NCBI GenBank assembly: GCA_018823745.1
Contig: JAHJHR010000017.1
Location: forward strand, 1-64,000
DNA: 64,000 bases
Reading direction: 5' to 3'
Source of the DNA: Alphaproteobacteria bacterium
GTDB taxonomy: Bacteria > Pseudomonadota > Alphaproteobacteria > Oceanibaculales > Oceanibaculaceae
Shown here: positions 25,191 to 33,714 of the stretch, piece after piece
Layout: each line of letters opens with the position of its first letter
Numbering within the stretch: position 1 is the stretch's first letter
The notes under the pieces: model-generated
The model's database searches: none
The model's input: only the letters and a program-made list of their open reading frames with translations
What the model was told of the DNA's origin: nothing
Made by a program: the position numbers and the translations under genes

Positions 25191-25899
25191 TCTCGCCAAG
25201 CATTTCCCGAATGGCGTGATCGCGCTGAACGATGTCGATCTGGCCATCGACCAGTCGGAAATCGTCAGCCTGGTCGGCACCTCGGGCTGCGGGAAGTCCA
25301 CGCTGCTGCGTATCCTCTCCGGGCTGGAAAGCGCCAGCCATGGCCGCGTCGCCATCGATGGTGAGGCGGTCAGCGGCCCGCATCCTGAAATCGGCATGGT
25401 GTTCCAGGAAGCCCGGCTGATGCCCTGGCTGACTGTCGCCGATAATGTCCGCTTTGCCCTGAAGGATGAGGACAAGGCGACGCAGGACCGCAAGATCGCG
25501 GATGTGCTGGCGAAGGTCGGGCTGGCCGATTTCGCGCAGGCCTATCCGCGCCAGCTCTCCGGCGGCATGGCGCAGCGCGTGGCGATTGCCCGCGCGCTGG
25601 TGCGCCGGCCCTCCATCCTGCTGCTGGACGAGCCGTTCAGCGCGCTCGACAGCTTCACCCGGCTGCAATTACAGGAGCATCTGCTGGAGCTGTGGCGCGA
25701 GGAACGCTTCACCATGGTGTTCGTCACCCACGATGTCGAGGAAGCCGTGGCGCTCAGCGACCGCATCGTCGTGATGCGCGGCAATCCCGGCCATATCCAC
25801 GCCGAATTCTCCCTCGACCTGCCCCGCCCGCGCAAGCGCACCGACGCTGATTTCCAGCACTGGAAGGAGAAGATCACCCAGTCGCTGGATCTGTCGTAG
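25174..25899 (+). CDS. ssuB: Sulfonate-type ABC transporter ATP-binding protein
   Basis: 241 residues. Walker A GTSGCGKST near residue 37-45, Q-loop FQEARLMPWL, signature LSGGMAQRVAIARAL, Walker B ILLLDEPFSALD and the H-loop VTHD. Energises import of the sulfur ligand. Followed by structured repeat copy 2, which may close the transcript. Confidence 0.94.
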   Translation: MLAIDSLAKHFPNGVIALNDVDLAIDQSEIVSLVGTSGCGKSTLLRILSGLESASHGRVAIDGEAVSGPHPEIGMVFQEARLMPWLTVADNVRFALKDEDKATQDRKIADVLAKVGLADFAQAYPRQLSGGMAQRVAIARALVRRPSILLLDEPFSALDSFTRLQLQEHLLELWREERFTMVFVTHDVEEAVALSDRIVVMRGNPGHIHAEFSLDLPRPRKRTDADFQHWKEKITQSLDLS

Positions 25900-25931
25900 G
25901 TGCGGTTTTATTCCTCAGCCACCCCTTCATC

Positions 25932-26027
25932 GTCACCCTCGGGCTTGACCCGCCCATGGCACTTGGGGTCCATCCGTCCGTGCCAATCGCTCGGTCAATG
26001 GATAGTCGGGTCAAGCCCGACTATGAC
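25932..26027 (-). repeat. Structured interspersed repeat, copy 2 (inverted relative to copy 1)
   Basis: Read on the minus strand it matches copy 1 through GTCATAGTCGGGCTTGACCC and CCATTGACCGAGCG, with the same ATAGTCGGG/CCCGACTAT hairpin; the second half is GTGCCATGGGCGGG-like and less paired. Copies 1 and 2 face each other around the OsmC and ABC loci. Confidence 0.85.
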
Positions 26028-26077
26028 GAAAGAGAAAGCGGGACTGGGGCAGTACGTCCCAATCCCCCCTCCCAAAG

Positions 26078-26106
26078 CCCCGGCCTTGCGCCGGGGTTTT
26101 GCTTTT
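26078..26106 (+). terminator. Intrinsic terminator after the ABC operon
   Basis: CCCCGGC (26078-26084)/GCCGGGG (26090-26096), 5-nt loop CTTGC, then TTTTGCTTTTT. Downstream of ssuB and repeat copy 2, upstream of the cystathionine beta-synthase gene. Confidence 0.85.
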
Positions 26107-26160
26107 TCGCTTGATCAGCGGCGGGCAAATACGATCTACATCATCAGGCGTTTAATTCTG

Positions 26161-26181
26161 CGATTTCACACTTCTAAATCG
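26161..26181 (+). promoter_or_regulatory. Inverted repeat just upstream of the cystathionine beta-synthase gene
   Basis: CGATTT (26161-26166) and AAATCG (26176-26181), 9-nt spacer, 10 bp before the start codon. It could be an operator or a leader hairpin. No SAM-II element is found here. Confidence 0.4.
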
Positions 26182-26191
26182 GATAATAGCC

Positions 26192-27562
26192 ATGCCCGCC
26201 CCTACCTCCGTGCTGGAGTTGATCGGCAACACGCCGATGCTGGAAGTCACCCGGCTGGATACCGGCCCGTGCCGGCTGTTCCTGAAGCTGGAGAGCCAGA
26301 ATCCCGGCGGCTCGATCAAGGACCGCATCGGGTTGTCGATGATCGAGGCGGCGGAGCGCGCCGGCAAGATCACGCCGGGCAAGACCACGCTGATCGAGGC
26401 GACCGCCGGCAATACCGGCCTGGGCCTGGCGCTGGTGGCGGCGCAGAAGGGCTACAAGCTGCTGCTGGTCATCCCGGACAAGATGAGCCAGGAGAAGATC
26501 AACCATCTGCGCGCGCTGGGCACCGAGATCGTCATGACCCGCTCCGATGTCGGGCGCGGCCATCCGGCCTATTACCAGGACATGGCGGAGCGGCTTGAGA
26601 AGGAGATTCCCGGCGGCTACTGGATGAACCAGTTCGCCAACCCGGCCAACCCGCTGGCGCATGAAACCGGCACCGGGCCGGAAATCTGGGCGCAGATGGA
26701 CCAGGACATGGACGCCATGGTCTGCGGCGTCGGCTCCGGCGGCACGCTGACCGGGTTGGGGCGGTTCTTCCGCAAGGCGGCCCCCAAGGTCGAGATGGTG
26801 CTGGCTGATCCCAAAGGCTCGATCCTGGCCGAGGCCACCCGGTCGGGCCATATCGGCGAGGCCGGCTCCTGGCTGGTCGAGGGCATCGGCGAGGATTTCA
26901 TTCCGCCGAATTGCGACCTCGATCTGGTCAGCACGGCCATCACCGTGGACGATACCGAAGCCTTCGCAACGGTGCGCGAGCTGCTGATGAAGGAAGGCAT
27001 TCTGGCCGGCACCTCGTCGGGCACGCTGATCGCCGCCGCCCTGCGCTATTGCCGCCAGCAGACCGAGCCGAAGCGCGTTGTCACCTTCGTCTGCGACAGT
27101 GGCAACAAGTATCTCTCCAAGGCCTATAATGATTTCTGGTTGCAGGATCAGGGGCTTGTAAAGCGCGAGCAGACCGGCGATCTGCGCGACCTGATCAGCC
27201 GTCAGGCCCCCAAGGGCGAGGTGATCAGCGTCGAGCCGGGCGATACGCTGCTGACCGCCTATGGCCGGATGCGGCTCTACGACATCTCGCAATTGCCGGT
27301 GCTGGAGAATGACCGCATCGTCGGCATCCTCGACGAAAGCGACCTGCTGCTGGCAACCCACGACAATCCGGAATGCTTCAAATCCCCGGTCCGGGGCGCC
27401 ATGACCAGCCGGCTGGAAACCCTGGCGCCGACCGCGAAAATCCCCGACCTGATCCCGATCTTCCGCCAGGACCATGTCGCCATAGTCGTCGAAGGCAGCA
27501 AATTCCTCGGCCTGATCACCAAGGTCGATCTCATCAATCATCTCCGTCAATCGGTGGCCTGA
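26192..27562 (+). CDS. Cystathionine beta-synthase (PLP core plus CBS domain pair)
   Basis: 456 residues. PLP-binding Lys in NPGGSIKDR (about 44), TAGNTG loop and GSGGTLTGLGR glycine loop mark a fold-type II beta-replacing enzyme; residues about 335-456 form two CBS motifs (VEPGDTLLTAYGRM and VRGAMTSRLETLAP). CBS domains plus position 3 bp before the gamma-lyase-type gene support serine plus homocysteine to cystathionine, rather than a plain cysteine synthase. Confidence 0.88.
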   Translation: MPAPTSVLELIGNTPMLEVTRLDTGPCRLFLKLESQNPGGSIKDRIGLSMIEAAERAGKITPGKTTLIEATAGNTGLGLALVAAQKGYKLLLVIPDKMSQEKINHLRALGTEIVMTRSDVGRGHPAYYQDMAERLEKEIPGGYWMNQFANPANPLAHETGTGPEIWAQMDQDMDAMVCGVGSGGTLTGLGRFFRKAAPKVEMVLADPKGSILAEATRSGHIGEAGSWLVEGIGEDFIPPNCDLDLVSTAITVDDTEAFATVRELLMKEGILAGTSSGTLIAAALRYCRQQTEPKRVVTFVCDSGNKYLSKAYNDFWLQDQGLVKREQTGDLRDLISRQAPKGEVISVEPGDTLLTAYGRMRLYDISQLPVLENDRIVGILDESDLLLATHDNPECFKSPVRGAMTSRLETLAPTAKIPDLIPIFRQDHVAIVVEGSKFLGLITKVDLINHLRQSVA

Positions 27563-27565
27563 ACC

Positions 27566-28735
27566 ATGACCCAGAACAAGACCAACCGCGCCGGCTTCGG
27601 CACACGTGCCATCCATGCCGGCCAGGAGCCGGACCCGACGACCGGCGCGATCATGGTGCCGATCTACGCCACCTCGACCTATGTCCAGGAAAGCCCCGGC
27701 GTCCATAAGGGCTATGAATATTCGCGCAGCCAGAACCCGACCCGGATGGCGCTGGAGGCCTGCGTCGCCGATCTGGAGAATGGCGAGGCCGGCTTCGCCT
27801 TCGCCTCCGGCCTTGCCGCCATGGGCACGGTGCTGGAGCTGCTGGACAGCGGCAGCCATGTCATCGCCATGGACGATCTCTATGGCGGTTCCTACCGGCT
27901 GTTCGAGAATGTGCGCAAGCGCTCTTCCGGGCTGGAATTCTCCTTCGTGAACCTGTCCGACCCGGCGGCGCTGGAAGCCGCGATCCGGCCGAACACCAAG
28001 ATGGTCTGGGTCGAAAGCCCGACCAACCCGATGCTGCGGCTGGTCGATCTGCAGGCAATTGCCGCTCTCGCGAAGAAGCACAAGCTGATCGCCGTGGCCG
28101 ACAATACTTTCGCCTCGCCCTATGTGCAGAAGCCGCTGGATCACGGCTTCGACATCGTCATCCATTCGGTGACGAAATATCTGAACGGCCATTCCGACAT
28201 GGTCGGCGGCATCGCCGTGGTGCGCGAGGGCAGCCCGCACCGCAAGCAGCTGGCCTATCTGCAGAACGCCATCGGCAGCGTCGCCGGCCCGTTCGACAGC
28301 TTCCTGGCGCTGCGCGGGCTGAAGACGCTGCATCTGCGCATGGAACGGCATTGCAGCAGCGCGCTGGCCATCGCGCAGTGGCTGGAAGCGCATCCGAAGA
28401 TCGAGAAAGTGGTTTATCCCGGCCTTGCCAGCCATCCGCAGCATGATCTGGCGAAGCGCCAGATGACCGGCGGCTTCGGCGGCATTGTCACAGCGGTCAT
28501 CAAGGGCGGGCTGGATGAAAGCCGGCGCTTCCTGGAACGCACCAAGCTGTTCAGCCTGGCCGAGAGCCTGGGCGGCGTGGAAAGCCTGATCGAGCATCCG
28601 GCGATCATGACCCACGCCTCGATCCCGCCCGAGGTGCGCGCCGAACTCGGCATTTCCGACGGGCTGGTCCGGCTGTCGGTCGGCGTCGAGGATCTGGCCG
28701 ACCTGATCGCCGATCTTGAGGTTGCGCTGTCTTAG
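27566..28735 (+). CDS. Cystathionine gamma-lyase / gamma-synthase family PLP enzyme
   Basis: 389 residues of the Cys/Met-metabolism family: TRAIHAGQEPDPTTGAIMVP, YEYSRSQNPTRMALE, VWVESPTNPML, and the PLP lysine in HSVTKYLNGHSD (about residue 212). Reaction direction cannot be read from sequence; pairing with cystathionine beta-synthase favours gamma-lyase in reverse transsulfuration (cystathionine to cysteine). Confidence 0.9.
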   Translation: MTQNKTNRAGFGTRAIHAGQEPDPTTGAIMVPIYATSTYVQESPGVHKGYEYSRSQNPTRMALEACVADLENGEAGFAFASGLAAMGTVLELLDSGSHVIAMDDLYGGSYRLFENVRKRSSGLEFSFVNLSDPAALEAAIRPNTKMVWVESPTNPMLRLVDLQAIAALAKKHKLIAVADNTFASPYVQKPLDHGFDIVIHSVTKYLNGHSDMVGGIAVVREGSPHRKQLAYLQNAIGSVAGPFDSFLALRGLKTLHLRMERHCSSALAIAQWLEAHPKIEKVVYPGLASHPQHDLAKRQMTGGFGGIVTAVIKGGLDESRRFLERTKLFSLAESLGGVESLIEHPAIMTHASIPPEVRAELGISDGLVRLSVGVEDLADLIADLEVALS

Positions 28736-28776
28736 TGGGGAAGTAAGCTTGCCGCGTCCCGGCCCCATCTCTACCC

Positions 28777-28805
28777 GTCACCCCCGGCACAAGGCCGGGA
28801 ATGAC
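28777..28805. repeat. 29-bp interspersed hairpin repeat, copy 1
   Basis: A GTCA...TGAC-bounded 29-bp element with a CCCGGC-ACAAG-GCCGGG hairpin, identical over 29 bp to 54096-54124. It lies in the tail-to-tail gap after the gamma-lyase-type gene, where it may act as a bidirectional transcript end. Confidence 0.85.
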
Positions 28806-28824
28806 GGGGAGTTGAGACAGCCCT

Positions 28825-29304
28825 TTATTTCGAGAATTTGGCGGTGACGCGGCTGGAGGTCTGGATCAGCTTTACGCAATCGGTGCGCTTGCCGGAATCA
28901 TCGGCGCAGGTCAGCACGTCGTTCAGCAGGATGCGGCTGATACGCTCGCAGGCCAGGCCTTCGATGTCGAACAGCTTCACGCTGGTCTTGTCGGCGCGTA
29001 AGGGGGCGGCGTCGAGCGACAGGCGGCGGGCGATCACGCCATTGGTGTCGAACAGCACCAGATCGAGCTGGAATTCGCTGAAGGTCGACTGGCCCGGATT
29101 CTCGAACAGCATATAGGCCCGGCAGGCATTCGGCTGGTCTTCCAGCTTGTTCAGTTCGATGGCGATGCTGCCGGCGCCCTGTGCCTGCGCGGTCCCGGCC
29201 ATGGCCAGGCCAAGGCCCAGCCCGGCTGTCAGAAAGGCCGCAGCCAGCAGCTTCCTGCCGGCGATTCGCCCCAGGGCGGCAATGGATTTTCCGGTCATCG
29301 ACAT
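28825..29304 (-). CDS. Secreted protein of unknown function
   Basis: 159 residues from the ATG at 29304. Basic N-terminus and hydrophobic core ending TAQAQG indicate Sec export. The mature part (SIAIELNKLEDQPNACRAYMLFEN) has four cysteines, which may form disulfides, and a beta-sandwich-like pattern (FQLDLVLFDTNGVIARRLSLD). Family not recognised. The frame extends to 29373 but the signal peptide starts at 29304. Confidence 0.7.
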   Translation of the reverse strand: MSMTGKSIAALGRIAGRKLLAAAFLTAGLGLGLAMAGTAQAQGAGSIAIELNKLEDQPNACRAYMLFENPGQSTFSEFQLDLVLFDTNGVIARRLSLDAAPLRADKTSVKLFDIEGLACERISRILLNDVLTCADDSGKRTDCVKLIQTSSRVTAKFSK

Positions 29305-29385
29305 TTCAGTTCCTCGCTTCGGTTCCGGGCAGTGCAGCCTGTCTCTTGTGGCGCGAAGCCCTATGGATTGCAAGTGAATCGCACC

Positions 29386-30006
29386 TCAGGTCAGCGGCAG
29401 CATGACATGGGTCTTGAACGCCTCGCGCCCGGCCAGCCGCTCGTACCAGGCGCGCAGATTCGGGTAGTCCGGATGCGCCAGATCCAACGCATACCAGCGA
29501 CAGGCAAAGGCGCCGACCGGGATATCGGCAATCGTCAGCCGGTCCCCCACCATATACTGCTTTCCTGCAAGATGCGCATCGAGCAGCCCGAAGGCCGCCG
29601 CCGACGCCTCGGCCGCTTTGGCGGTGGCGGCCGCGTCGCGCTGTTCCGGCGGCGTGCGGATCTGCTGCCAGAACACCGTCGTCATCGGCCCGGAGAGGAT
29701 GCTGTTGGCCCAATCCATCCACTGGCTGGCCAGCCCGCGCTGCTTTGCCGACTCCGGCATCAGCCCGCCCGCATCATAGGTTTCCGCCAGATAGCGCAGG
29801 ATGCTGTTGGATTCCCACAGGATGAAGCCCCGGTCATCAATCACCGGGACAAGGCCGTTGGGGTTCATCTGCAGGAACCAGTCTTCCCGGTTCTGGCCGA
29901 ATTCGCGCCCGGCATCGATGCGCTCGTGGCTCAGGCCCAGCTCGCCGATGCACCACATCGCCTTCTGGACATTGATCGAATTCTTCCGTCCCCAGACCCG
30001 CAGCAT
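29386..30006 (-). CDS. Glutathione S-transferase family protein
   Basis: 206 residues: thioredoxin-like N-terminal domain (LRVWGRKNSINVQKAMWCIGELGL, with NPNGLVPVI and WESNSILRYLAE for glutathione binding) and an all-helical C-terminal domain with YMVGDRLTIADIPVG. Substrate unknown. Separate from its neighbours. Confidence 0.92.
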   Translation of the reverse strand: MLRVWGRKNSINVQKAMWCIGELGLSHERIDAGREFGQNREDWFLQMNPNGLVPVIDDRGFILWESNSILRYLAETYDAGGLMPESAKQRGLASQWMDWANSILSGPMTTVFWQQIRTPPEQRDAAATAKAAEASAAAFGLLDAHLAGKQYMVGDRLTIADIPVGAFACRWYALDLAHPDYPNLRAWYERLAGREAFKTHVMLPLT

Positions 30007-30183
30007 TTTTTTTCAATCCATCTCATAAACAGGGCGTAGAGGGTGACCGCAGAGCCGGCCGATGACAAGCCTTCGAATGCCGGATAGTCACTCTCATTCA
30101 ACCTATTGTGGCCCCCCGCTCTTTCTCCCATACTTCGCTTCTTAAAGTGATCGCCAAGGTCACAGCAACATTGGGAGAAACGC

Positions 30184-31185
30184 ATGTATCACCGAACATT
30201 CAAATGGGCTGCCGTCGCCGGCGTTACGCTGGCGGCGATGATCGGCCAGGACGCGATGGCTGTTGAACTGAAAGCCTCGCATCAATTCCCCGGCGGTCGC
30301 GGCGACGTCCGCGACGAGATGGTGCAGATCATCGCCCGCGAGGTCGCAGCCGCCAATGTCGGGCTCGACATCAAGGTATTTCCGGGCGCCTCGCTGGTGA
30401 AAGCCAACGAGCAGTGGCAGGCCATGCTGAAGGGCCAGATCGACATCACCGCCTTCCCGCTCGACTATGCCAGCGGCCGTCACCCGGAATTCGGCGCCAC
30501 GCTGATGCCCGGCCTTGTGAAGAGCCATGAGCATGCGGCGCGCCTGAACGGCTCGCCCTTCATGCAGGAAATCAAGAAGGTGATTGAGGATGCCGGCGTC
30601 ATTGTGCTGGCCGATGCCTGGCTGGCCGGCGCGTTCGGCAGCAAGGACAAGTGCATCCTGGAGCCGGCCGACGTGCAGGGGCTGAAAGCCCGCTCCGCCG
30701 GTGCCACCTTCGCCGAGATGTGGGCCGGCGCCGGGGCGTCGATCGTCTCGATCCCGTCGAACGAAGTCTATAACGCGCTGCAGACCGGCGTGGCCAACGC
30801 CACCGATACCTCGACCGGCAGCTTCGTTTCCTTCCGCCTGTACGAGCAGCTCTCCTGCGTGACCGCGCCGGGCGACAATGCCCTGTGGTTCATGTACGAG
30901 CCGGTGCTGATGTCCAAGCGCAGCTTCGAGCGGCTGACCAAGCCGCAGCAGGATGCGCTGATGAAGGCCGCCCAGAAGTCGGAGGATTACTTCGCCGGCG
31001 AGAGCAAGAAGCTCGACGACAAGATGGTCGAGGCCTTCAAGAAAAATAACGTGAAGGTCGTCACCATGTCCGACAAGCAGGCTGCTGCCTGGCGCGAAGT
31101 GGCCAAGAAGACCTCCTACAAGACCTTCTCCGACAAGGTGAAGAATGGCAGCAAGCTGATCGACATGGCGCTGTCGGTCGAGTAA
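30184..31185 (+). CDS. TRAP transporter substrate-binding protein (DctP family)
   Basis: 333 residues with signal peptide ending DAMA. The DctP fold is recognisable: SHQFPGGRGDVRDEMVQII, then the ligand Arg region LKARSAGATFAEMWAGAGAS and IPSNEVYNALQTGVANATDT. Binds an organic acid in the periplasm; substrate unknown. The ATG at 30184 follows TGGGAGAAACGC. A hairpin separates it from the permease genes. Confidence 0.92.
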   Translation: MYHRTFKWAAVAGVTLAAMIGQDAMAVELKASHQFPGGRGDVRDEMVQIIAREVAAANVGLDIKVFPGASLVKANEQWQAMLKGQIDITAFPLDYASGRHPEFGATLMPGLVKSHEHAARLNGSPFMQEIKKVIEDAGVIVLADAWLAGAFGSKDKCILEPADVQGLKARSAGATFAEMWAGAGASIVSIPSNEVYNALQTGVANATDTSTGSFVSFRLYEQLSCVTAPGDNALWFMYEPVLMSKRSFERLTKPQQDALMKAAQKSEDYFAGESKKLDDKMVEAFKKNNVKVVTMSDKQAAAWREVAKKTSYKTFSDKVKNGSKLIDMALSVE

Positions 31186-31210
31186 CGAGAAACTACTACG
31201 CTTACCTCAA

Positions 31211-31241
31211 CCCTTCCGCCGCTCCGGGAGCGGCGGAAGGG
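31211..31241 (+). repeat. Long GC hairpin between TRAP binding protein and permease genes
   Basis: Perfect 14-bp stem (31211-31224 with 31228-31241) and 3-nt loop CGG. No T-run follows, so it probably stabilises the upstream mRNA and allows more binding protein than permease, rather than terminating fully. Confidence 0.6.
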
Positions 31242-31290
31242 GGTTGCGGCTGATTTATGCTCCCCCGACACAGGGGCTCCGGGAGACTTC

Positions 31291-31809
31291 ATGGATTTCT
31301 ATGTTCGGGCCGTAACCGCCTTGTCGCGGGCCTGCGGCGTGGCGGCGGCGCTGATGATCCTGGCCGCTGTTCTGATCGTCTGCCAGATGATCTTCGTGCG
31401 AACCGTGATGATGGAATCGGCGATCTGGCAGAGCGAATTCGTCACCTTCATCCTGGTCGGCGCGACCTTCATGGGCAGCCCCTATGTGCTGCTGACGCGC
31501 GGCCATGTGAATGTCGATCTGCTGCCGCTCTATCTGTCACATGGCGCGCGTGTGAAGCTGGCGCTGCTCGCCTCCACCCTGGCGCTGATCTTCTGCGCCG
31601 TTCTGTTGTGGGACAGCGTGGTGTGGTGGCTGGAAGCCTATGAGGGCGACTGGCTGACCAGCTCGATCTGGCGCGCCCGGCTGTGGATCTACTATGCCTC
31701 CATGCCGATCGGCTTCGCCGTCCTGTCCCTTCAGTATGTCGCGGATATCTATTGCGTCGCCACCGGCCGGGAAATGCCGTTCGGTATGTCCCCGGAGACA
31801 CGGTTATGA
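31291..31809 (+). CDS. TRAP transporter small permease (DctQ family)
   Basis: 172 residues, four membrane helices, with the family-typical QSEFVTFILVGATFMGSPYVLLTRGHVNVDL. The stop overlaps the large permease start (31806-31809). Confidence 0.92.
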   Translation: MDFYVRAVTALSRACGVAAALMILAAVLIVCQMIFVRTVMMESAIWQSEFVTFILVGATFMGSPYVLLTRGHVNVDLLPLYLSHGARVKLALLASTLALIFCAVLLWDSVVWWLEAYEGDWLTSSIWRARLWIYYASMPIGFAVLSLQYVADIYCVATGREMPFGMSPETRL

Positions 31810-33113
31810 GCGAATTATCCATTGGCCTGCTGATCGGCCTGACCACCATCGTGGTCCTGGCGACCGGCATCCCAGTCGCCTTCGGCATCGGCCTCGTTAC
31901 CATCATTTTCCTGGTGATCTTCGACGGGGTGCGCTCGCTGGAGTTCCTTGCCGATACCATGTTCGGCGGACTGAACGACTTTACCCTGGTCTCGATCCCG
32001 ATGTTCGTGCTGATGGGGGCTGCCGTTGCCTCCAGCCGCGCCGGATCGGATCTGTACGAGGCGCTGAACCGCTGGTTCCACCGCGTGCCGGGCAGTCTGG
32101 TGATCTCCAATCTGGGGGCCTGCGCGCTGTTCAGCGCGATGACCGGCTCCTCCCCCGCCACCTGTGCGGCCATCGGCAAGATGGGCATTCCGGAGATGCG
32201 GCGGCGCGGCTACTCCGCCGATCTGGCAACCGGCGCCATTGCGGCCGGCGGCACGCTGGGCATTCTGATCCCGCCCTCCGTGACGATGATCCTCTACGGC
32301 ATCGCCAGTGAGACCTCCATCGGACGGCTGTTCCTGGCCGGTGTGCTGCCGGGGCTGATGCTGACGCTGCTGTTCATGATGTGGGCGTGGTTCCTGTGCT
32401 GGAAGCGCGGCGAAGGCATGGCCAATGCCGACCGGCGCTATTCCTTTCGGGAGAAGATCGAATCGCTGCCGAAGATCGGGCCGTTCCTGCTGATCATCGT
32501 CGGTGTGATCTATGCGATGTATGGCGGCCTCGCCACGCCGTCGGAAGCCGCCGGTGTTGGCGCCCTGCTCTGCCTGTTGCTGGTGATCGTGATCTACAAG
32601 GTCTGGCGGCTGGGCGATCTGTGGCACATCCTGCGCGATACCACGCGGGAATCGGTGATGATCATGATGATCATCGGCACCTCGGTTCTGTTCAGCTACA
32701 TGCTGTCCAGCCTCTATGTCACCCAGTCAATTGCCGAATATATCGGCGCGGCGGACATCAACCGCTGGGTCCTGCTGTTCTTCGTGAACATCCTGCTGCT
32801 GGTTGCCGGCTGTTTCCTGCCGCCCGCCGCGATCATCCTGATGACGACGCCGATTCTGCTGCCGATCATCCTGAATGCCGGCTTCGATCCGATCTGGTTT
32901 GGCGTCATCCTGACGATCAACATGGAACTGGGGCTGATCACGCCGCCGGTCGGACTGAACCTCTTCGTTATCAACGGCATCGTGCCGGATGTCAGGCTGC
33001 CCGTAATCCTGAAAGGCGCCCTGCCCTTCATGCTCTGCATGGTGGTGGCGATCATCCTTCTGTGCATTTTCCCGGAGATCGCGACCTGGTTGCCCACATA
33101 TCTGATGGGCTGA
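31806..33113 (+). CDS. TRAP transporter large permease (DctM family)
   Basis: 435 residues, about twelve membrane helices, with GSSPATCAAIGKMGIPEMRRRGYSADLATGAIAAGGTLGILIPPS, the DctM signature. Starts at the ATG inside the dctQ stop; an upstream extension is a shadow of dctQ. A terminator follows at 33171-33203. Confidence 0.94.
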   Translation: MSELSIGLLIGLTTIVVLATGIPVAFGIGLVTIIFLVIFDGVRSLEFLADTMFGGLNDFTLVSIPMFVLMGAAVASSRAGSDLYEALNRWFHRVPGSLVISNLGACALFSAMTGSSPATCAAIGKMGIPEMRRRGYSADLATGAIAAGGTLGILIPPSVTMILYGIASETSIGRLFLAGVLPGLMLTLLFMMWAWFLCWKRGEGMANADRRYSFREKIESLPKIGPFLLIIVGVIYAMYGGLATPSEAAGVGALLCLLLVIVIYKVWRLGDLWHILRDTTRESVMIMMIIGTSVLFSYMLSSLYVTQSIAEYIGAADINRWVLLFFVNILLLVAGCFLPPAAIILMTTPILLPIILNAGFDPIWFGVILTINMELGLITPPVGLNLFVINGIVPDVRLPVILKGALPFMLCMVVAIILLCIFPEIATWLPTYLMG

Positions 33114-33170
33114 TAACTCGTTGATATGGCGTAAATAAAATGGGAGTAAAGCAGGATTCGTGAAGCACTG

Positions 33171-33203
33171 GCAGACCTATACCCTGAGGTATAGACTGCT
33201 TTT
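33171..33203 (+). terminator. Intrinsic terminator of the TRAP operon
   Basis: Stem GCAG...CTATACC (33171-33183) with GGTATAG...CTGC (33188-33199), 4-nt loop CTGA, one mismatch pocket, followed by TTTT. Positioned 58 bp after dctM. Confidence 0.7.
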
Positions 33204-33315
33204 AACGAATATTCTCTGAACCCCACTTGAAGTATCTGCGGTAACCACAACCTGTTTGGGCTAAAGTTTCAGCATTACACCGCGAGGCCCTGGCATAGGG
33301 GCAAGGGAGATTTAT

Positions 33316-33705
33316 ATGTCCATCAATCGGCTGCTGCTGATCGATGACGACCCCGACATTGGTGAGTTTGTCCGCAAGGTCGCTGAAGGCGCCGGTTACG
33401 ATGTCATCTCGACATCCGACCCGGCGACTTTCAAGACCAGCCTCGACAGCTTCGCGCCGACGGTCATCATGCTCGACCTTGCCATGCCGTCTATGGATGG
33501 CGTCGAGCTGATCCGTTTCCTGGCAGAACGCAAATGCCCGGCGCGGATCCTGATCATCAGCGGCTTCGACTCTAAGATGCTGGATGCCGCCCATCGCCTG
33601 GGCGATGCCCATGGCCTGCCGATGGCCGGCGTTGTGCAGAAACCGGTGCGCGTGGCGGAATTGCGCCAGCTTCTGGCCGGGCTGTCGGTCGACACCGCCA
33701 GCTGA
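33316..33705 (+). CDS. Stand-alone response-regulator receiver protein
   Basis: 129 residues, receiver domain only: acidic triad D10-D12, phospho-acceptor D54 in MLDLAMPSMDG, and conserved K109 in VVQKPV. No output domain. No histidine kinase is next to it. The stop is 9 bp from the convergent tonB stop. Partner unknown. Confidence 0.92.
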   Translation: MSINRLLLIDDDPDIGEFVRKVAEGAGYDVISTSDPATFKTSLDSFAPTVIMLDLAMPSMDGVELIRFLAERKCPARILIISGFDSKMLDAAHRLGDAHGLPMAGVVQKPVRVAELRQLLAGLSVDTAS

Positions 33706-33714
33706 CCCTGCGCT

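Noticed and set aside
26107..26191. Third SAM-II riboswitch before the cystathionine beta-synthase gene
   Set aside because: The region has only the CGATTT/AAATCG inverted repeat; the GATTT and GCTAAAG blocks of the two real elements are missing.
26174..28768. 864-codon open frame on the minus strand opposite the cystathionine genes
   Set aside because: It lies antisense to two clear PLP-enzyme genes, its translation is rich in His, Gln and Arg, and it has no recognisable domain; typical of a shadow frame in high-GC DNA.
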